Source: Variovorax sp. J22G73
GTDB lineage: Bacteria; Pseudomonadota; Gammaproteobacteria; Burkholderiales; Burkholderiaceae_C
Assembly (NCBI RefSeq): GCF_030317035.1
Contig: NZ_JASZYK010000005.1
Span: forward strand, 62,001 to 126,000
DNA length: 64,000 nt
Direction of reading: 5' to 3'
The position numbers were made by a program, and so were the translations under genes. The notes beneath the pieces are model-generated. The model ran no database searches, had not been told where the DNA came from, and was given only the letters and a program-made list of their open reading frames with translations. The stretch's first letter is position 1, and the number at the start of each line of letters is the position of its first letter. Positions 42,445 through 50,885 of the stretch are shown here, in pieces.

Positions 42445-43449
42445 ATGAACACACGGCAGCTGAAGCACTTTCTCGCCGTGATGGACCTTGGCTCGCTCAG
42501 CGCCGCCGCCCAGAGCGTGCACCTGAGCCTGCCCGCGCTCTCGCGCAGCGTGAGCGCGCTGGAAACCGCGCTGGGCGTGCCGCTGTTCGACCGGCAGGGC
42601 CGGCGCCTGCATCCCACGCCCTATGCCACGGCCTACGTGGAGCGCGCCCGGCGCATCGTGTTCAACGAGAAGGAAGGCGCCCGGTCGCTGGCGCTCATGC
42701 GGGCGGGCGAGCTGGGGGCGCTGTCGTTCGGCATGGGCTCGTCCATCGCTCGCTCGCTGCTTGGGCCCATGATGCGGCGGCTGTCCACGGAGTCGCCGGG
42801 TCTGAGGCTCAGCGCAATGGTGCAGAGCTCCGACGTGCTGTTCGACGCGCTGCTGAAGGAGCGGCTCGACTTCTTCATCGGCGACGTGCGCATGGCGGCG
42901 CACGAACCCGACATGGCCGTGGAGCCCGTCTACCCGAGCACCTTCGGCTGGTTTGCGCGCGCAGGGCATCCGCTGGCGTCGCGCAAGCGCATCGGCATGG
43001 AGGCGCTGCGCGCCTATCCGCTGGTGCTGGCGGGCTACTCCGACCCGACGGTCATGCGCCGCATGGCGGAAATCTACGGGCTTTCGTTGCCGCTGGAGGG
43101 GCACTTCGCGCTGAACACGGACGACGTCAACACCATCCACGAGCTGGTGACCACGGGCGACGTCATCGCGCCGGCCACCGACATCTCCTTGCTCTCTGCC
43201 CTGGGCCAGGGAACGGTCGTGGCGCTGGACGTGGAGCCCAGGCTGGACCTGGAAATCACACTGGGCATCGTGCGGCATGCGGGCCGCACGCTGGCGCCCG
43301 CGGCCGAGCGCGCGTTCGCCATCGTGCGCGAGTACTTTGCGGACGCCGCGGAACGGATCGCGCAGTTGCGTGGGTATGACGCTGGCGGCAGCGGCAGCGG
43401 CAGCGGCGGGGCTCGGCCGCGGCGAACGCGGCGTACGCCAGCGCGTTGA
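42445..43449 (+). CDS. LysR-family transcriptional regulator
   Basis: 334 aa. LysR helix-turn-helix (MNTRQLKHFLAVMDLGSLSAAAQSVHLSLPALSRSVSALETALGVPLFDRQGRRLHPT), then the effector-binding domain. ATG 42445. The C-terminus ends in a low-complexity Gly/Ser and Arg-rich tail (after about residue 312) encoded by short ggcagc repeats, probably disordered and not seen in typical relatives. Divergent from the PuuD-like gene and likely controls it and the DUF2817/MFS genes. Confidence 0.9.
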   Translation: MNTRQLKHFLAVMDLGSLSAAAQSVHLSLPALSRSVSALETALGVPLFDRQGRRLHPTPYATAYVERARRIVFNEKEGARSLALMRAGELGALSFGMGSSIARSLLGPMMRRLSTESPGLRLSAMVQSSDVLFDALLKERLDFFIGDVRMAAHEPDMAVEPVYPSTFGWFARAGHPLASRKRIGMEALRAYPLVLAGYSDPTVMRRMAEIYGLSLPLEGHFALNTDDVNTIHELVTTGDVIAPATDISLLSALGQGTVVALDVEPRLDLEITLGIVRHAGRTLAPAAERAFAIVREYFADAAERIAQLRGYDAGGSGSGSGGARPRRTRRTPAR

Positions 43450-43564
43450 CCGATCGCGCTGAGCGCTTCGCGCAGGTGCCGCGGACGAGTGCCAAGCCCA
43501 TATAGCACTCATATGCGCATGGAAATTGCGGTGCGCCGAGGCTGCATTACCCTCCGCATCCACG

Positions 43565-44851
43565 ATGAAAAAAGCCTACCGCGCCTCCCTCCTGCGATTC
43601 GATGCCGCCGGCCAGCCCGTTTTCGATGAAGACGGCCTGCTGGTGGTCGCCCCCGACAGCACCGGCCGCCAGCGCGTGGTCGATGCCGGCAGCCACGCCG
43701 CGCTTGCGCCGCGCCATGCCGACGCCGAGCTCACCCACCTGCCAGGGCGCATCCTCGCGCCGGGCTTCGTGGACATGCACATCCACTTTCCGCAGACCGA
43801 CATCATCGGTTCGCCCTCGCCGGGGCTGCTGCCCTGGCTCGAGAACTACACCTTTCCGGCCGAGAGCAAGTTCGCCGACCCCGCGCATTCGAACGAAGTG
43901 GCCGACGTGTTCTTCGACGAGCTGCTGCGCAACGGCGTGACCACCTCGCTGACCTTCGCGACCTCGCACGTGGCCTCGGTCGATGCCTTCTTCGAGGGCG
44001 CGCAGCGCCGCGGGCTGCGCATGATCACGGGCAAGGTGCTGCAGGACCGCAACTCGCCCGACGGCGTGCGCGACGAGGCCGAGCAGAGCCTGATCGACTC
44101 CGAGGCGCTGATCCGCAAGTGGCACAACGTCGACCGGCTGGGCTACGCCATCACCCCGCGCTTCGCGCCCGCGAGCACCGACGCGCAGATGCGCGGCGCG
44201 GGCGAGCTGGCCGCGAAGTACGCCGACACCTGGATCCAGTCGCACGTGGCCGAAAACCGCGACGAGGTGGCCTGGGTGCGCGAGCTGTATCCGCAGTCGC
44301 GCTCCTACCTGGACGTGTACGCCGGCTTCGGCCTGATGCGCGAACGCGCCGTGTACGCGCACTGCATCTACCTGGACGACACCGACCGCGCGCTGCTGCG
44401 CGACAAGAAGACGGCCGCCGCCGTGAGCCCGACCAGCAACCTGTTCCTGGGCAGCGGCTTCTTCGACTTCGGCGCGGCCGACCGCGTGGGCTACCCCTAC
44501 GGCCTGGCCAGCGACGTGGGCGGCGGCACCAGCTTCAGCCCGTTCCACACCATGATGGCCGCGTACTACGTGGGCCGGGAAGGCCAGACCAAGACCGGCC
44601 TGAGCATCGCGCCCTCGGAGCTCTGGTGGCGCCACACCGGCGGCGCGGCGCGCGCGCTGGGGCTCGACGGCGTGGTCGGCAACCTGCAGCCGGGCTGCGA
44701 GGCCGACTTCCTGGTGCTCGACCCGGCGGCCACGCCGCTGCTGGCGCGCAAGACGAAGCTGGCGAACACGCTGGAGGAAATGCTGTTCGCCATGATCGTG
44801 CTGGGCGACGACAGGCTGGTCGAGCGGACGGTGATCTCGCAGGCGGGCTGA
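43565..44851 (+). CDS. guaD: Guanine deaminase
   Basis: 428 aa amidohydrolase that converts guanine to xanthine plus ammonia in purine salvage/catabolism. Metal ligands: His72 and His74 in DMHIHFPQTD, His227 in SHVAENRDE (catalytic Glu230), His266 in YAHCIYL and Asp317 in ASDVGGGTSFSPF; the PQTD and HFPQ segment is guanine-deaminase specific. ATG 43565 chosen (MKKAYRASLL); 13 upstream in-frame residues have no support. No other purine genes are adjacent, so probably monocistronic. Confidence 0.95.
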   Translation: MKKAYRASLLRFDAAGQPVFDEDGLLVVAPDSTGRQRVVDAGSHAALAPRHADAELTHLPGRILAPGFVDMHIHFPQTDIIGSPSPGLLPWLENYTFPAESKFADPAHSNEVADVFFDELLRNGVTTSLTFATSHVASVDAFFEGAQRRGLRMITGKVLQDRNSPDGVRDEAEQSLIDSEALIRKWHNVDRLGYAITPRFAPASTDAQMRGAGELAAKYADTWIQSHVAENRDEVAWVRELYPQSRSYLDVYAGFGLMRERAVYAHCIYLDDTDRALLRDKKTAAAVSPTSNLFLGSGFFDFGAADRVGYPYGLASDVGGGTSFSPFHTMMAAYYVGREGQTKTGLSIAPSELWWRHTGGAARALGLDGVVGNLQPGCEADFLVLDPAATPLLARKTKLANTLEEMLFAMIVLGDDRLVERTVISQAG

Positions 44852-44978
44852 GCGGGCGGACTAGGAAGCGGGCCGATCCCCCGCGCCGGGGGGAGGGCAG
44901 GCCGCGGGTGGGCCATTGGCAAGGGCGCCCATGCCACAATTCGGCCCCGATTCCCCCCCGCAGCAGCAGCGAGCGCAT

Positions 44979-45545
44979 ATGAGCATCAAGAGCGACAAAT
45001 GGATCCGGCGCATGGCCGAGCAGACCGGCATGATCGAGCCCTTCGAACCGGGCCAGGTGCGCGAGGCCGCAGGCCACAAGATCATCAGCTACGGCACCTC
45101 GAGCTACGGCTACGACATCCGGTGCGCGCCTGAATTCAAGGTCTTCACCAACATCCACAGCACCGTGGTCGACCCGAAGAACTTCGACGAGAAGAGCTTC
45201 GTCGACATGCACGGCGACTACTGCATCATTCCGCCGAACAGCTTCGCGCTGGCGCGCACGGTGGAGTACTTCCGCATTCCGCGCAACGTGCTGACCATCT
45301 GCCTGGGCAAGAGCACGTATGCGCGCTGCGGCATCATCGTCAACGTGACGCCGTTCGAGCCCGAATGGGAAGGCTACGTGACGCTGGAGTTCAGCAACAC
45401 CACGCCGCTGCCCGCCAAGATCTACGCCGGCGAAGGCTGCGCGCAGGTGCTGTTCTTCGAGAGCGACGAGGTCTGCGAAACCAGCTACAAGGACCGCGGC
45501 GGCAAGTACCAGGGCCAGCGCGGCGTCACTCTGCCTAAAACCTGA
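44979..45545 (+). CDS. dcd: dCTP deaminase
   Basis: 188 aa, full length. Makes dUTP from dCTP for thymidylate synthesis; a homotrimer in the cytoplasm. Conserved: MSIKSDKWIRRMAEQ, YGTSSYGYDIRC, GKSTYARCGI, TPFEPEWEGYVTLEFSNTTPLPAKIYAGEGCAQVLFF with the catalytic Glu in LEFSNT, and SYKDRGGKYQGQRGVTLP. ATG 44979. Housekeeping gene. Confidence 0.97.
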   Translation: MSIKSDKWIRRMAEQTGMIEPFEPGQVREAAGHKIISYGTSSYGYDIRCAPEFKVFTNIHSTVVDPKNFDEKSFVDMHGDYCIIPPNSFALARTVEYFRIPRNVLTICLGKSTYARCGIIVNVTPFEPEWEGYVTLEFSNTTPLPAKIYAGEGCAQVLFFESDEVCETSYKDRGGKYQGQRGVTLPKT

Positions 45546-45557
45546 CGCCTTGCCGGG

Positions 45558-45575
45558 CCGGGCGCTGACGCCCGG
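45558..45575 (+). terminator. Possible terminator hairpin after dcd
   Basis: CCGGGCG-ctga-CGCCCGG: a perfect 7-bp GC stem 13 bp after the dcd stop. It is followed by ttacc rather than a T-run, so termination efficiency is uncertain. Confidence 0.4.
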
Positions 45576-45656
45576 TTACCCCGCGCGGCGCGGCGGCAAG
45601 TACCATCCTGCGAACCCCGGCAAATACGCCAGCACCAAGCCGGCAAGGAGAGCGCG

Positions 45657-46547
45657 ATGAGATGGGAAGGCAACGAACAATCGGACAACGTCGAGGACCG
45701 CCGCGGTGAAGGTGGCGGCGGGGGCGGTGGTGGCGGTTTCATCGGCGGGCGCGGCATCGGCATCGGCACCATCGCGGTGGCGCTGATCGCGGGCTGGGTC
45801 TTCGGCATCAACCCGCTCACCGTGCTCAGCCTGCTGAGCGGCGGCGGTGGCCAGGCGCAGGTGCAGCAGCAACAACAGGGGCCGGCGCCCAAGCCGCCCT
45901 CCGGCGACCGCGAGGCGGCCTTCGTTTCCACGGTGCTCAAGAACACCGAGGTGGTCTGGACCGACATCTTCAAGCAGAACGGCGGCACGTACCACGCGCC
46001 CCGGCTCGTGCTGTTCCGCAACGCCACGCCCACGGCCTGCGGCACGGGGCAATCGGCCATGGGGCCGTTCTACTGCCCGGGCGACCAGAAGGTCTACATC
46101 GACCTGGGTTTCTACGACACGCTGAAGAACCAGCTCGGCGCGCCGGGCGAGTTCGCGCAGGCCTACGTCATCGCGCACGAGGTCGGCCACCATGTGCAGG
46201 ACGAGCTCGGCATCACCGCCAAGGTCGACGGCATGCGCAACCGCCTGAGCCAGACGCAGAACAACGCCATGAGCGTGCGCGTCGAGTTGCAGGCCGACTG
46301 TTTTGCGGGCGTGTGGGCGCATCACTCGCAGGAGTCGAAGAAGTGGCTCGACCCGGGCGACATCGAGGCCGCGATGAACGCCGCGCAGAAGATCGGCGAC
46401 GACGCGCTGCAGCGTTCCGCGGGCCGCGCGGTGGTGCCCGACAGCTTCACCCACGGCTCGAGCGCGCAGCGCCAACGGTGGTTCGGCGCGGGGTACCAGA
46501 GCGGCGAAATCAAGGCCTGCGACACGTTCAACGCGCGCAGTCTTTGA
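45657..46547 (+). CDS. ypfJ: YpfJ-family neutral zinc metallopeptidase
   Basis: 296 aa. Short hydrophilic N-terminus with nine Gly in a row (about 19-27), one membrane anchor (about 36-60, IGTIAVALIAGWVFGINPLTVL), a Gln-rich linker, and a periplasmic zinc protease domain: YCPGDQKVYIDLGFYDTL and HEVGHHVQ with His174, Glu175 and His178, then RVELQADCFAGVWAH supplying the third ligand region. Matches the KPN_02809/YpfJ family. Physiological role not established. ATG 45657 with ggagag upstream. Confidence 0.93.
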   Translation: MRWEGNEQSDNVEDRRGEGGGGGGGGGFIGGRGIGIGTIAVALIAGWVFGINPLTVLSLLSGGGGQAQVQQQQQGPAPKPPSGDREAAFVSTVLKNTEVVWTDIFKQNGGTYHAPRLVLFRNATPTACGTGQSAMGPFYCPGDQKVYIDLGFYDTLKNQLGAPGEFAQAYVIAHEVGHHVQDELGITAKVDGMRNRLSQTQNNAMSVRVELQADCFAGVWAHHSQESKKWLDPGDIEAAMNAAQKIGDDALQRSAGRAVVPDSFTHGSSAQRQRWFGAGYQSGEIKACDTFNARSL

Positions 46548-46585
46548 GTTCGAAGCGCTCGCAGGGCGCGTGATTGCTGACTTGG

Positions 46586-46606
46586 TTGCTATTGAATAAA
46601 TAGCAA
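46586..46606. repeat. Short AT-rich inverted repeat
   Basis: TTGCTATT-gaata-AATAGCAA, a perfect 8-bp stem 38 bp after the metallopeptidase stop and distinctly AT-rich against its surroundings. It may be a weak terminator or a copy of a dispersed intergenic element. Confidence 0.5.
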
Positions 46607-46678
46607 TTCCGCCGACGCGGGCGTTGTCATGCGGCCGTCACTGCCGTTTTTTGCGGCAATGCGACAATAGAAGGCTTA

Positions 46679-48163
46679 ATGACAAGCTCCTTCTCCAATC
46701 TAATGCTGGCGGAACCGCTGGCGCGCGCCGTGGCCGAAATGGGCTACGAGACCATGACACCCATCCAGGAGCAGGCCATTCCGGTCGTGCTTTCGGGCCA
46801 GGATGTGATGGGCGCCGCCCAGACCGGTACCGGCAAGACGGCGGCGTTCTCGCTCCCGTTGCTCCAGCGCATGCTCAAGCACGAAAACGCCTCGACCTCG
46901 CCCGCGCGGCACCCGGTCCGGGCCCTGGTGCTCCTGCCCACGCGCGAACTCGCCGACCAGGTCGCGCAACAGGTCAAGCTGTACGCCAAGTACACCAACC
47001 TGCGCAGCACGGTCGTCTTCGGCGGCATCGACATGAAGCCCCAGACGCTGGAACTGAAGAAGGGCGTCGAAGTGCTGGTCGCCACGCCGGGCCGGCTGCT
47101 GGACCACATCGAGGCCAAGAACGCGGTGCTCAACCAGGTCGAGTACGTGGTGCTCGACGAGGCCGACCGCATGCTGGACATCGGCTTCCTGCCCGACCTG
47201 CAGCGCATCCTCAGCTACCTGCCCAAGCAGCGCACCACGCTGCTGTTCTCGGCCACCTTCTCGCCCGAAATCAAGCGTCTGGCCGGCAGCTACCTGCAGA
47301 ACCCGGTCACCATCGAGGTGGCGCGCCCGAACGAAACGGCCTCCACCGTCGAACAGCGCTTCTTCAGCGTGAGCGACGACGACAAGCGCCGCGCCCTCAC
47401 GCAGATCGTTCGCCAGCGCGGCATCACGCAGGCCTTTGTCTTCGTCAACAGCAAGCTCGGTTGCGCCCGCCTGGCACGTTCGCTCGAACGCGACGGCCAC
47501 CGCACCACCGCGCTGCACGGCGACAAGAGCCAGGACGAACGCCTGAAGGCGCTCGCCGCGTTCAAGGCCGGCGAAGTCGACCTGCTGGTGTGCACCGACG
47601 TCGCGGCCCGCGGCCTCGACATCAAGGACGTGCCCGCCGTCTTCAACTTCGACATTCCGTTCAACGCGGAAGACTACGTGCACCGCATCGGCCGCACCGG
47701 CCGTGCCGGCGCCTCGGGCCTGGCCGTGAGCTTTGCCAGCGGCGGAAACGACGCGCGGCTGGTGGCAGACATCGAGAAGCTGATCAAGAAGAAGATCGAG
47801 CTCGAGCCCGTCGAGTGGGACGAAGACCGCCCGCGCGGCCGCATCAACGATGGACGCCGCCACTGGCGCGAAGAAGGCGAAGCCGGCGACGCACGCGATG
47901 TGCTCGACCAGCCGCGTGAACGCAGCAGCAGCCTGGGCGGCGGCGATTCCCGTCGCAGTGGCAGCGGTGGTGGCGGACGCCCGCACCGCGCGCCTTCCGC
48001 CTCGCGCGACCCGTTCTTCGACAAGCCCTACGAACCCGGCGCGGCCGACGCCACGCCCGCGTGGGAAGCCGCCGCCAAGGCAGCGCCCGCACGCGGCGTG
48101 TCGAGCAACATCAAGAGCAAGCGCAAGGTTGCGGCACTCTTCAAGAGCGCCGAGCCGAGCTGA
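46679..48163 (+). CDS. rhlE: DEAD-box RNA helicase (RhlE-like)
   Basis: 494 aa. ATP-dependent RNA helicase in the RhlE/CsdA-like group, acting in ribosome assembly or RNA decay. Q motif MTPIQEQAIP, motif I AQTGTGKT (47-54), DEAD at 160-163, SAT at 191-193, and motif VI HRIGRTGRAG. After about residue 390 a basic, Gly/Ser/Arg-rich tail follows, ending in SNIKSKRKVAALFKS. ATG 46679. A strong hairpin lies 30 bp after the stop. Confidence 0.95.
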   Translation: MTSSFSNLMLAEPLARAVAEMGYETMTPIQEQAIPVVLSGQDVMGAAQTGTGKTAAFSLPLLQRMLKHENASTSPARHPVRALVLLPTRELADQVAQQVKLYAKYTNLRSTVVFGGIDMKPQTLELKKGVEVLVATPGRLLDHIEAKNAVLNQVEYVVLDEADRMLDIGFLPDLQRILSYLPKQRTTLLFSATFSPEIKRLAGSYLQNPVTIEVARPNETASTVEQRFFSVSDDDKRRALTQIVRQRGITQAFVFVNSKLGCARLARSLERDGHRTTALHGDKSQDERLKALAAFKAGEVDLLVCTDVAARGLDIKDVPAVFNFDIPFNAEDYVHRIGRTGRAGASGLAVSFASGGNDARLVADIEKLIKKKIELEPVEWDEDRPRGRINDGRRHWREEGEAGDARDVLDQPRERSSSLGGGDSRRSGSGGGGRPHRAPSASRDPFFDKPYEPGAADATPAWEAAAKAAPARGVSSNIKSKRKVAALFKSAEPS

Positions 48164-48187
48164 CCCCAGCCAACCTGAGATGTTGAA

Positions 48188-48216
48188 AAAAAAGCGGCGC
48201 AATGCGCCGCTTTTTT
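48188..48216. terminator. Bidirectional intrinsic terminator
   Basis: GCGGCGC-aat-GCGCCGC (48194-48210), flanked by six A (48188-48193) and six T (48211-48216). Serves the helicase gene on the plus strand and the small lipoprotein gene on the minus strand. Confidence 0.92.
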
Positions 48217-48220
48217 CATT

Positions 48221-48454
48221 TCAGCGCCAGCCGCGATGCCAGCCGTACTGCGGGTGGTGCCAGCCCCAGCCGTAGCGCGGGTGATAGGCCCACACAAAGC
48301 CCACGCCGGGCGACACGTAGGTCGGCTGCACATAGGCCACGCCCGGCGGCGCTGCATAGACGGGTTGGGCCGGCGCAACCACGCAGCCGGTGAGGGTGGC
48401 TGCCAGCGCCGCGGCAGACAAGGCGAGCGCTGTGGATCTGGTGGTGAATCTCAT
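48221..48454 (-). CDS. Small aromatic/His-rich lipoprotein
   Basis: 77 aa. Signal peptide with lipobox LTGC (Cys24), then a Pro/Val/Ala segment and a C-terminus packed with Trp, Tyr, His and Gly (YHPRYGWGWHHPQYGWHRGWR region, including two HP-R/Q-YGW repeats). Ends just before the shared terminator. Function unknown; the aromatic repeat could bind metal or cell wall. ATG 48454 follows an aggagcttcgcc Shine-Dalgarno. Confidence 0.8.
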   Translation of the reverse strand: MRFTTRSTALALSAAALAATLTGCVVAPAQPVYAAPPGVAYVQPTYVSPGVGFVWAYHPRYGWGWHHPQYGWHRGWR

Positions 48455-48615
48455 GGCGAAGCTCCTGGGGAGTTGTTGTCGGTGTTCACAACCAACGCCT
48501 CGCCACTTCGCCGGATGACCTGCGGCGCGCCACTCGGTGCGCCTTTACCCGGGCGCAACAGTGTGACCGTTCTGTTGTCATCCTTTCAACGCGCTTTCGC
48601 CGCTGAACGCCAGCC

Positions 48616-50250
48616 TCAGATCACATGAAAGTGATGCGTGCCGTCGCGCCCCAGTTGCGCGACCAGGCCGAACTCCCAGTCCAGGTAGGCCTGCATCGCT
48701 TCCGCGGGCGCGTCCGTGCCTTCGTAGGGGCGGCGGTAGCGGTCGGTGCGGGGCGTGGCCAGGCGGGTCTCGCCCGTCTCGGCCTGCAGGCCCGCCGCGA
48801 ACCACGCTGTGTTGCCGCCTGCGAGCACCAGCACCTCGACATCTTTCTTGCCGCGCGCATCGAGCAGCGTGCGCAAATCGGCCGCCGCATAGCGCGCGAG
48901 CAGGCTGCTGCCGCAGGTGAGCACATAGTGCGGCGAGGCCGGCACCACCGCATCGATCGCGTTCGCCAGCTGCGCGCGAATCGCGTACCAGGCGCCCGGA
49001 ATGTGCCGTTTCACGTAGTTGGCGCTGGTGGTCACGTCGATGAGCGCGGTGTCGCCTTGCTCCAGCAGCGCGGTCAGTTCGGCCGGTGAAATTTCCGGCA
49101 CCACCGGGTCGACCGGCGGATAGGCGGGCGCCGGCGCCGCCGTCTCGGTGAAATCGGCCACGCTCGGCACGGCGTCCGACACATAGACCTCCCACCCCAT
49201 CTGCGCTAACCACGACGCGCTCATCGACGCGCGCACGCCGTCGTCGTCCGCCAGCACGATGCGCGCGCCGCGCACCGGCACCTGGTGGTCGGTCTCCTGC
49301 ACCAGTTGGCCACCAGGCGCGCTGGCGAAGCCGGACAGGTGGCCGGCCGCGTATTCCTCGGGCGTGCGCACGTCGAAGCGGTACACGGTGCGTCCGGGCG
49401 CTTCCAGCGTCTGCACGGCGTCGAGCGCGATGCGGCGCACGCCGGCCGCATCGGCCACGCGCCGCGCGTCGGCCTGGGCCTGCGCGCGGTGCGCGTCCGA
49501 CACGGCGGCGGGGGCTTGCCGGGCGGCGCCGTGGTCCAGCACCTGGCCGGCCAGCTTCCAGCCGATGGTGCCGTTGCGCAATGCCGCCACCGGGTTGGGA
49601 ATGCCCGCGTTCACCAGCGACTGCGTGCCGATGATGCTGCGCGTGCGCCCCGCGCAATTGACGATCACCTGCGTGGCCGGGTCGGGTGCCAGTTCGCGCA
49701 CCCGCAGCACCAGCTCCGCGCCCGGCACGCTGGTGGCCGAGGGAATGCTCATGGTCTGGTATTCGTCGAAGCGGCGCGCATCGAGCACCACGACGTTCGC
49801 CTTGCTTTCGACCATCGCCTTCACCTCCGGCGCGGAAAGCGAAGGCGTGTGCCGTTCATGCTCGACCAGTTCACCGAAGGACTTGCTCGGCACGTTCACG
49901 TCGCGGAACAGCTCGCCGCCGGCCCGGCGCCAGCCTTCGAGCCCGCCTTCGAGTAGGTGCACGTGGGTGTAGCCGAGCGCGGCCAGCGTCCGTGCCGCGA
50001 GCGGCGCGAGGTCCGTGCCGCCGTGCTCGCCGTACAGCACCACCAGCGTGTCGCGCCGCGGAATGCGCCGCCAGGCCTCGATCTCGATGCGCGACAGCGG
50101 CAGGTTCGCGGCCCACAGCGGATGCTCCTGCGCGAACGGGTCTTCCTCGCGCACATCGAGCAAGGCGGTTTCTTCGCGGGCGATGAGCCGCTCGCGCACG
50201 GCGGCGAAAGAAAGAACGGGGAATGAAGCAGAAGAAGAGGCAGTCGTCAT
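48616..50250 (-). CDS. Quadruple-rhodanese-domain sulfurtransferase
   Basis: 544 aa with four rhodanese domains in tandem (about 10-115, 135-240, 265-365, 385-490). The active-site position holds Cys199 (VIVNCAGRTRSIIG) in domain 2 and Cys446 (YVLTCGSSLLARYAA) in domain 4. Domains 1 (VVLYGEHGGT) and 3 (IVLADDDGV) lack it and are probably structural. Moves sulfane sulfur. The start overlaps the thiol dioxygenase stop (ATGA), so the two are translationally coupled. Likely handles sulfur released by the dioxygenase pathway (inference). Confidence 0.92.
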   Translation of the reverse strand: MTTASSSASFPVLSFAAVRERLIAREETALLDVREEDPFAQEHPLWAANLPLSRIEIEAWRRIPRRDTLVVLYGEHGGTDLAPLAARTLAALGYTHVHLLEGGLEGWRRAGGELFRDVNVPSKSFGELVEHERHTPSLSAPEVKAMVESKANVVVLDARRFDEYQTMSIPSATSVPGAELVLRVRELAPDPATQVIVNCAGRTRSIIGTQSLVNAGIPNPVAALRNGTIGWKLAGQVLDHGAARQAPAAVSDAHRAQAQADARRVADAAGVRRIALDAVQTLEAPGRTVYRFDVRTPEEYAAGHLSGFASAPGGQLVQETDHQVPVRGARIVLADDDGVRASMSASWLAQMGWEVYVSDAVPSVADFTETAAPAPAYPPVDPVVPEISPAELTALLEQGDTALIDVTTSANYVKRHIPGAWYAIRAQLANAIDAVVPASPHYVLTCGSSLLARYAAADLRTLLDARGKKDVEVLVLAGGNTAWFAAGLQAETGETRLATPRTDRYRRPYEGTDAPAEAMQAYLDWEFGLVAQLGRDGTHHFHVI

Positions 50251-50885
50251 GCGGGTGTCGAGGAAGACCTGAGTTCAGCGCTGCGGTCCCACAGGTTGGG
50301 CAGCAGCGCGTTGGAGTAGCCGGAGACGAAGGGCTTGCGCACGTCCTGCGCCGGGTCGGTCGGGTAAGTATGCCGCCGCACCGCGCCGATGTTGGCGCCG
50401 TACACGTGGATGCTGATCGACACGCGGTCGGCGTGCGCGTTGTGCACGCGGTGCAGGTCGCCCACGGTGGGCGACACGGCTTCCACGTCGCCCGCGTCCA
50501 GCCGCACCGCGTCGCCATGCGCCTGCACGCGGCCGGTGCCGTCGGGCGCGAAGCCCTGGCTGTACTCGGCGCCGCGCAGCATGCCGATCAGCCCCCACAC
50601 CGTGTGGTCGTGCACCGGCGTGGCCTGGCCCGGCCCCCACACGAAGCTCACGACCGAGAAGCGCTCGGTGCTGTCCGCATGCAGCAAGAACTGCTGGTAG
50701 CGCGTGGGGTCGGGCTGGGCGAAGGCATCGGGCAGCCAGTCGTCGCGCGCCACCAGCGTGCGCAACAGTGCGCCGCCTTCGCGCAGGATGCGCGGCTCGT
50801 CGGGCGCGCCGTCGAGCAGCCGGCCGAAGGCGACCACGAACTCGCGCAGCGGCGCAATCGAGGAGGGCGTGTCGATGCCGCTCAC
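50247..50885 (-). CDS. Gln-type thiol dioxygenase (3-mercaptopropionate dioxygenase-like)
   Basis: 212 aa cupin, cysteine-dioxygenase family. Fe ligands His92 and His94 (PVHDHTVWG) and His145 (DLHRVH); Ser158-His160-Tyr162 triad in SISIHVY; Gln65 where cysteine-specific enzymes have Arg. With GTG 50885 as start, every one of these is offset by exactly 3 from the P. aeruginosa 3-mercaptopropionate dioxygenase numbering as I recall it. That GTG overlaps the stop of the upstream gene (GTGA), which also favours it over GTG 50900. Oxidises a thiol to a sulfinate; 3-mercaptopropionate or cysteine are the candidates. Confidence 0.92.
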   Translation of the reverse strand: MSGIDTPSSIAPLREFVVAFGRLLDGAPDEPRILREGGALLRTLVARDDWLPDAFAQPDPTRYQQFLLHADSTERFSVVSFVWGPGQATPVHDHTVWGLIGMLRGAEYSQGFAPDGTGRVQAHGDAVRLDAGDVEAVSPTVGDLHRVHNAHADRVSISIHVYGANIGAVRRHTYPTDPAQDVRKPFVSGYSNALLPNLWDRSAELRSSSTPA

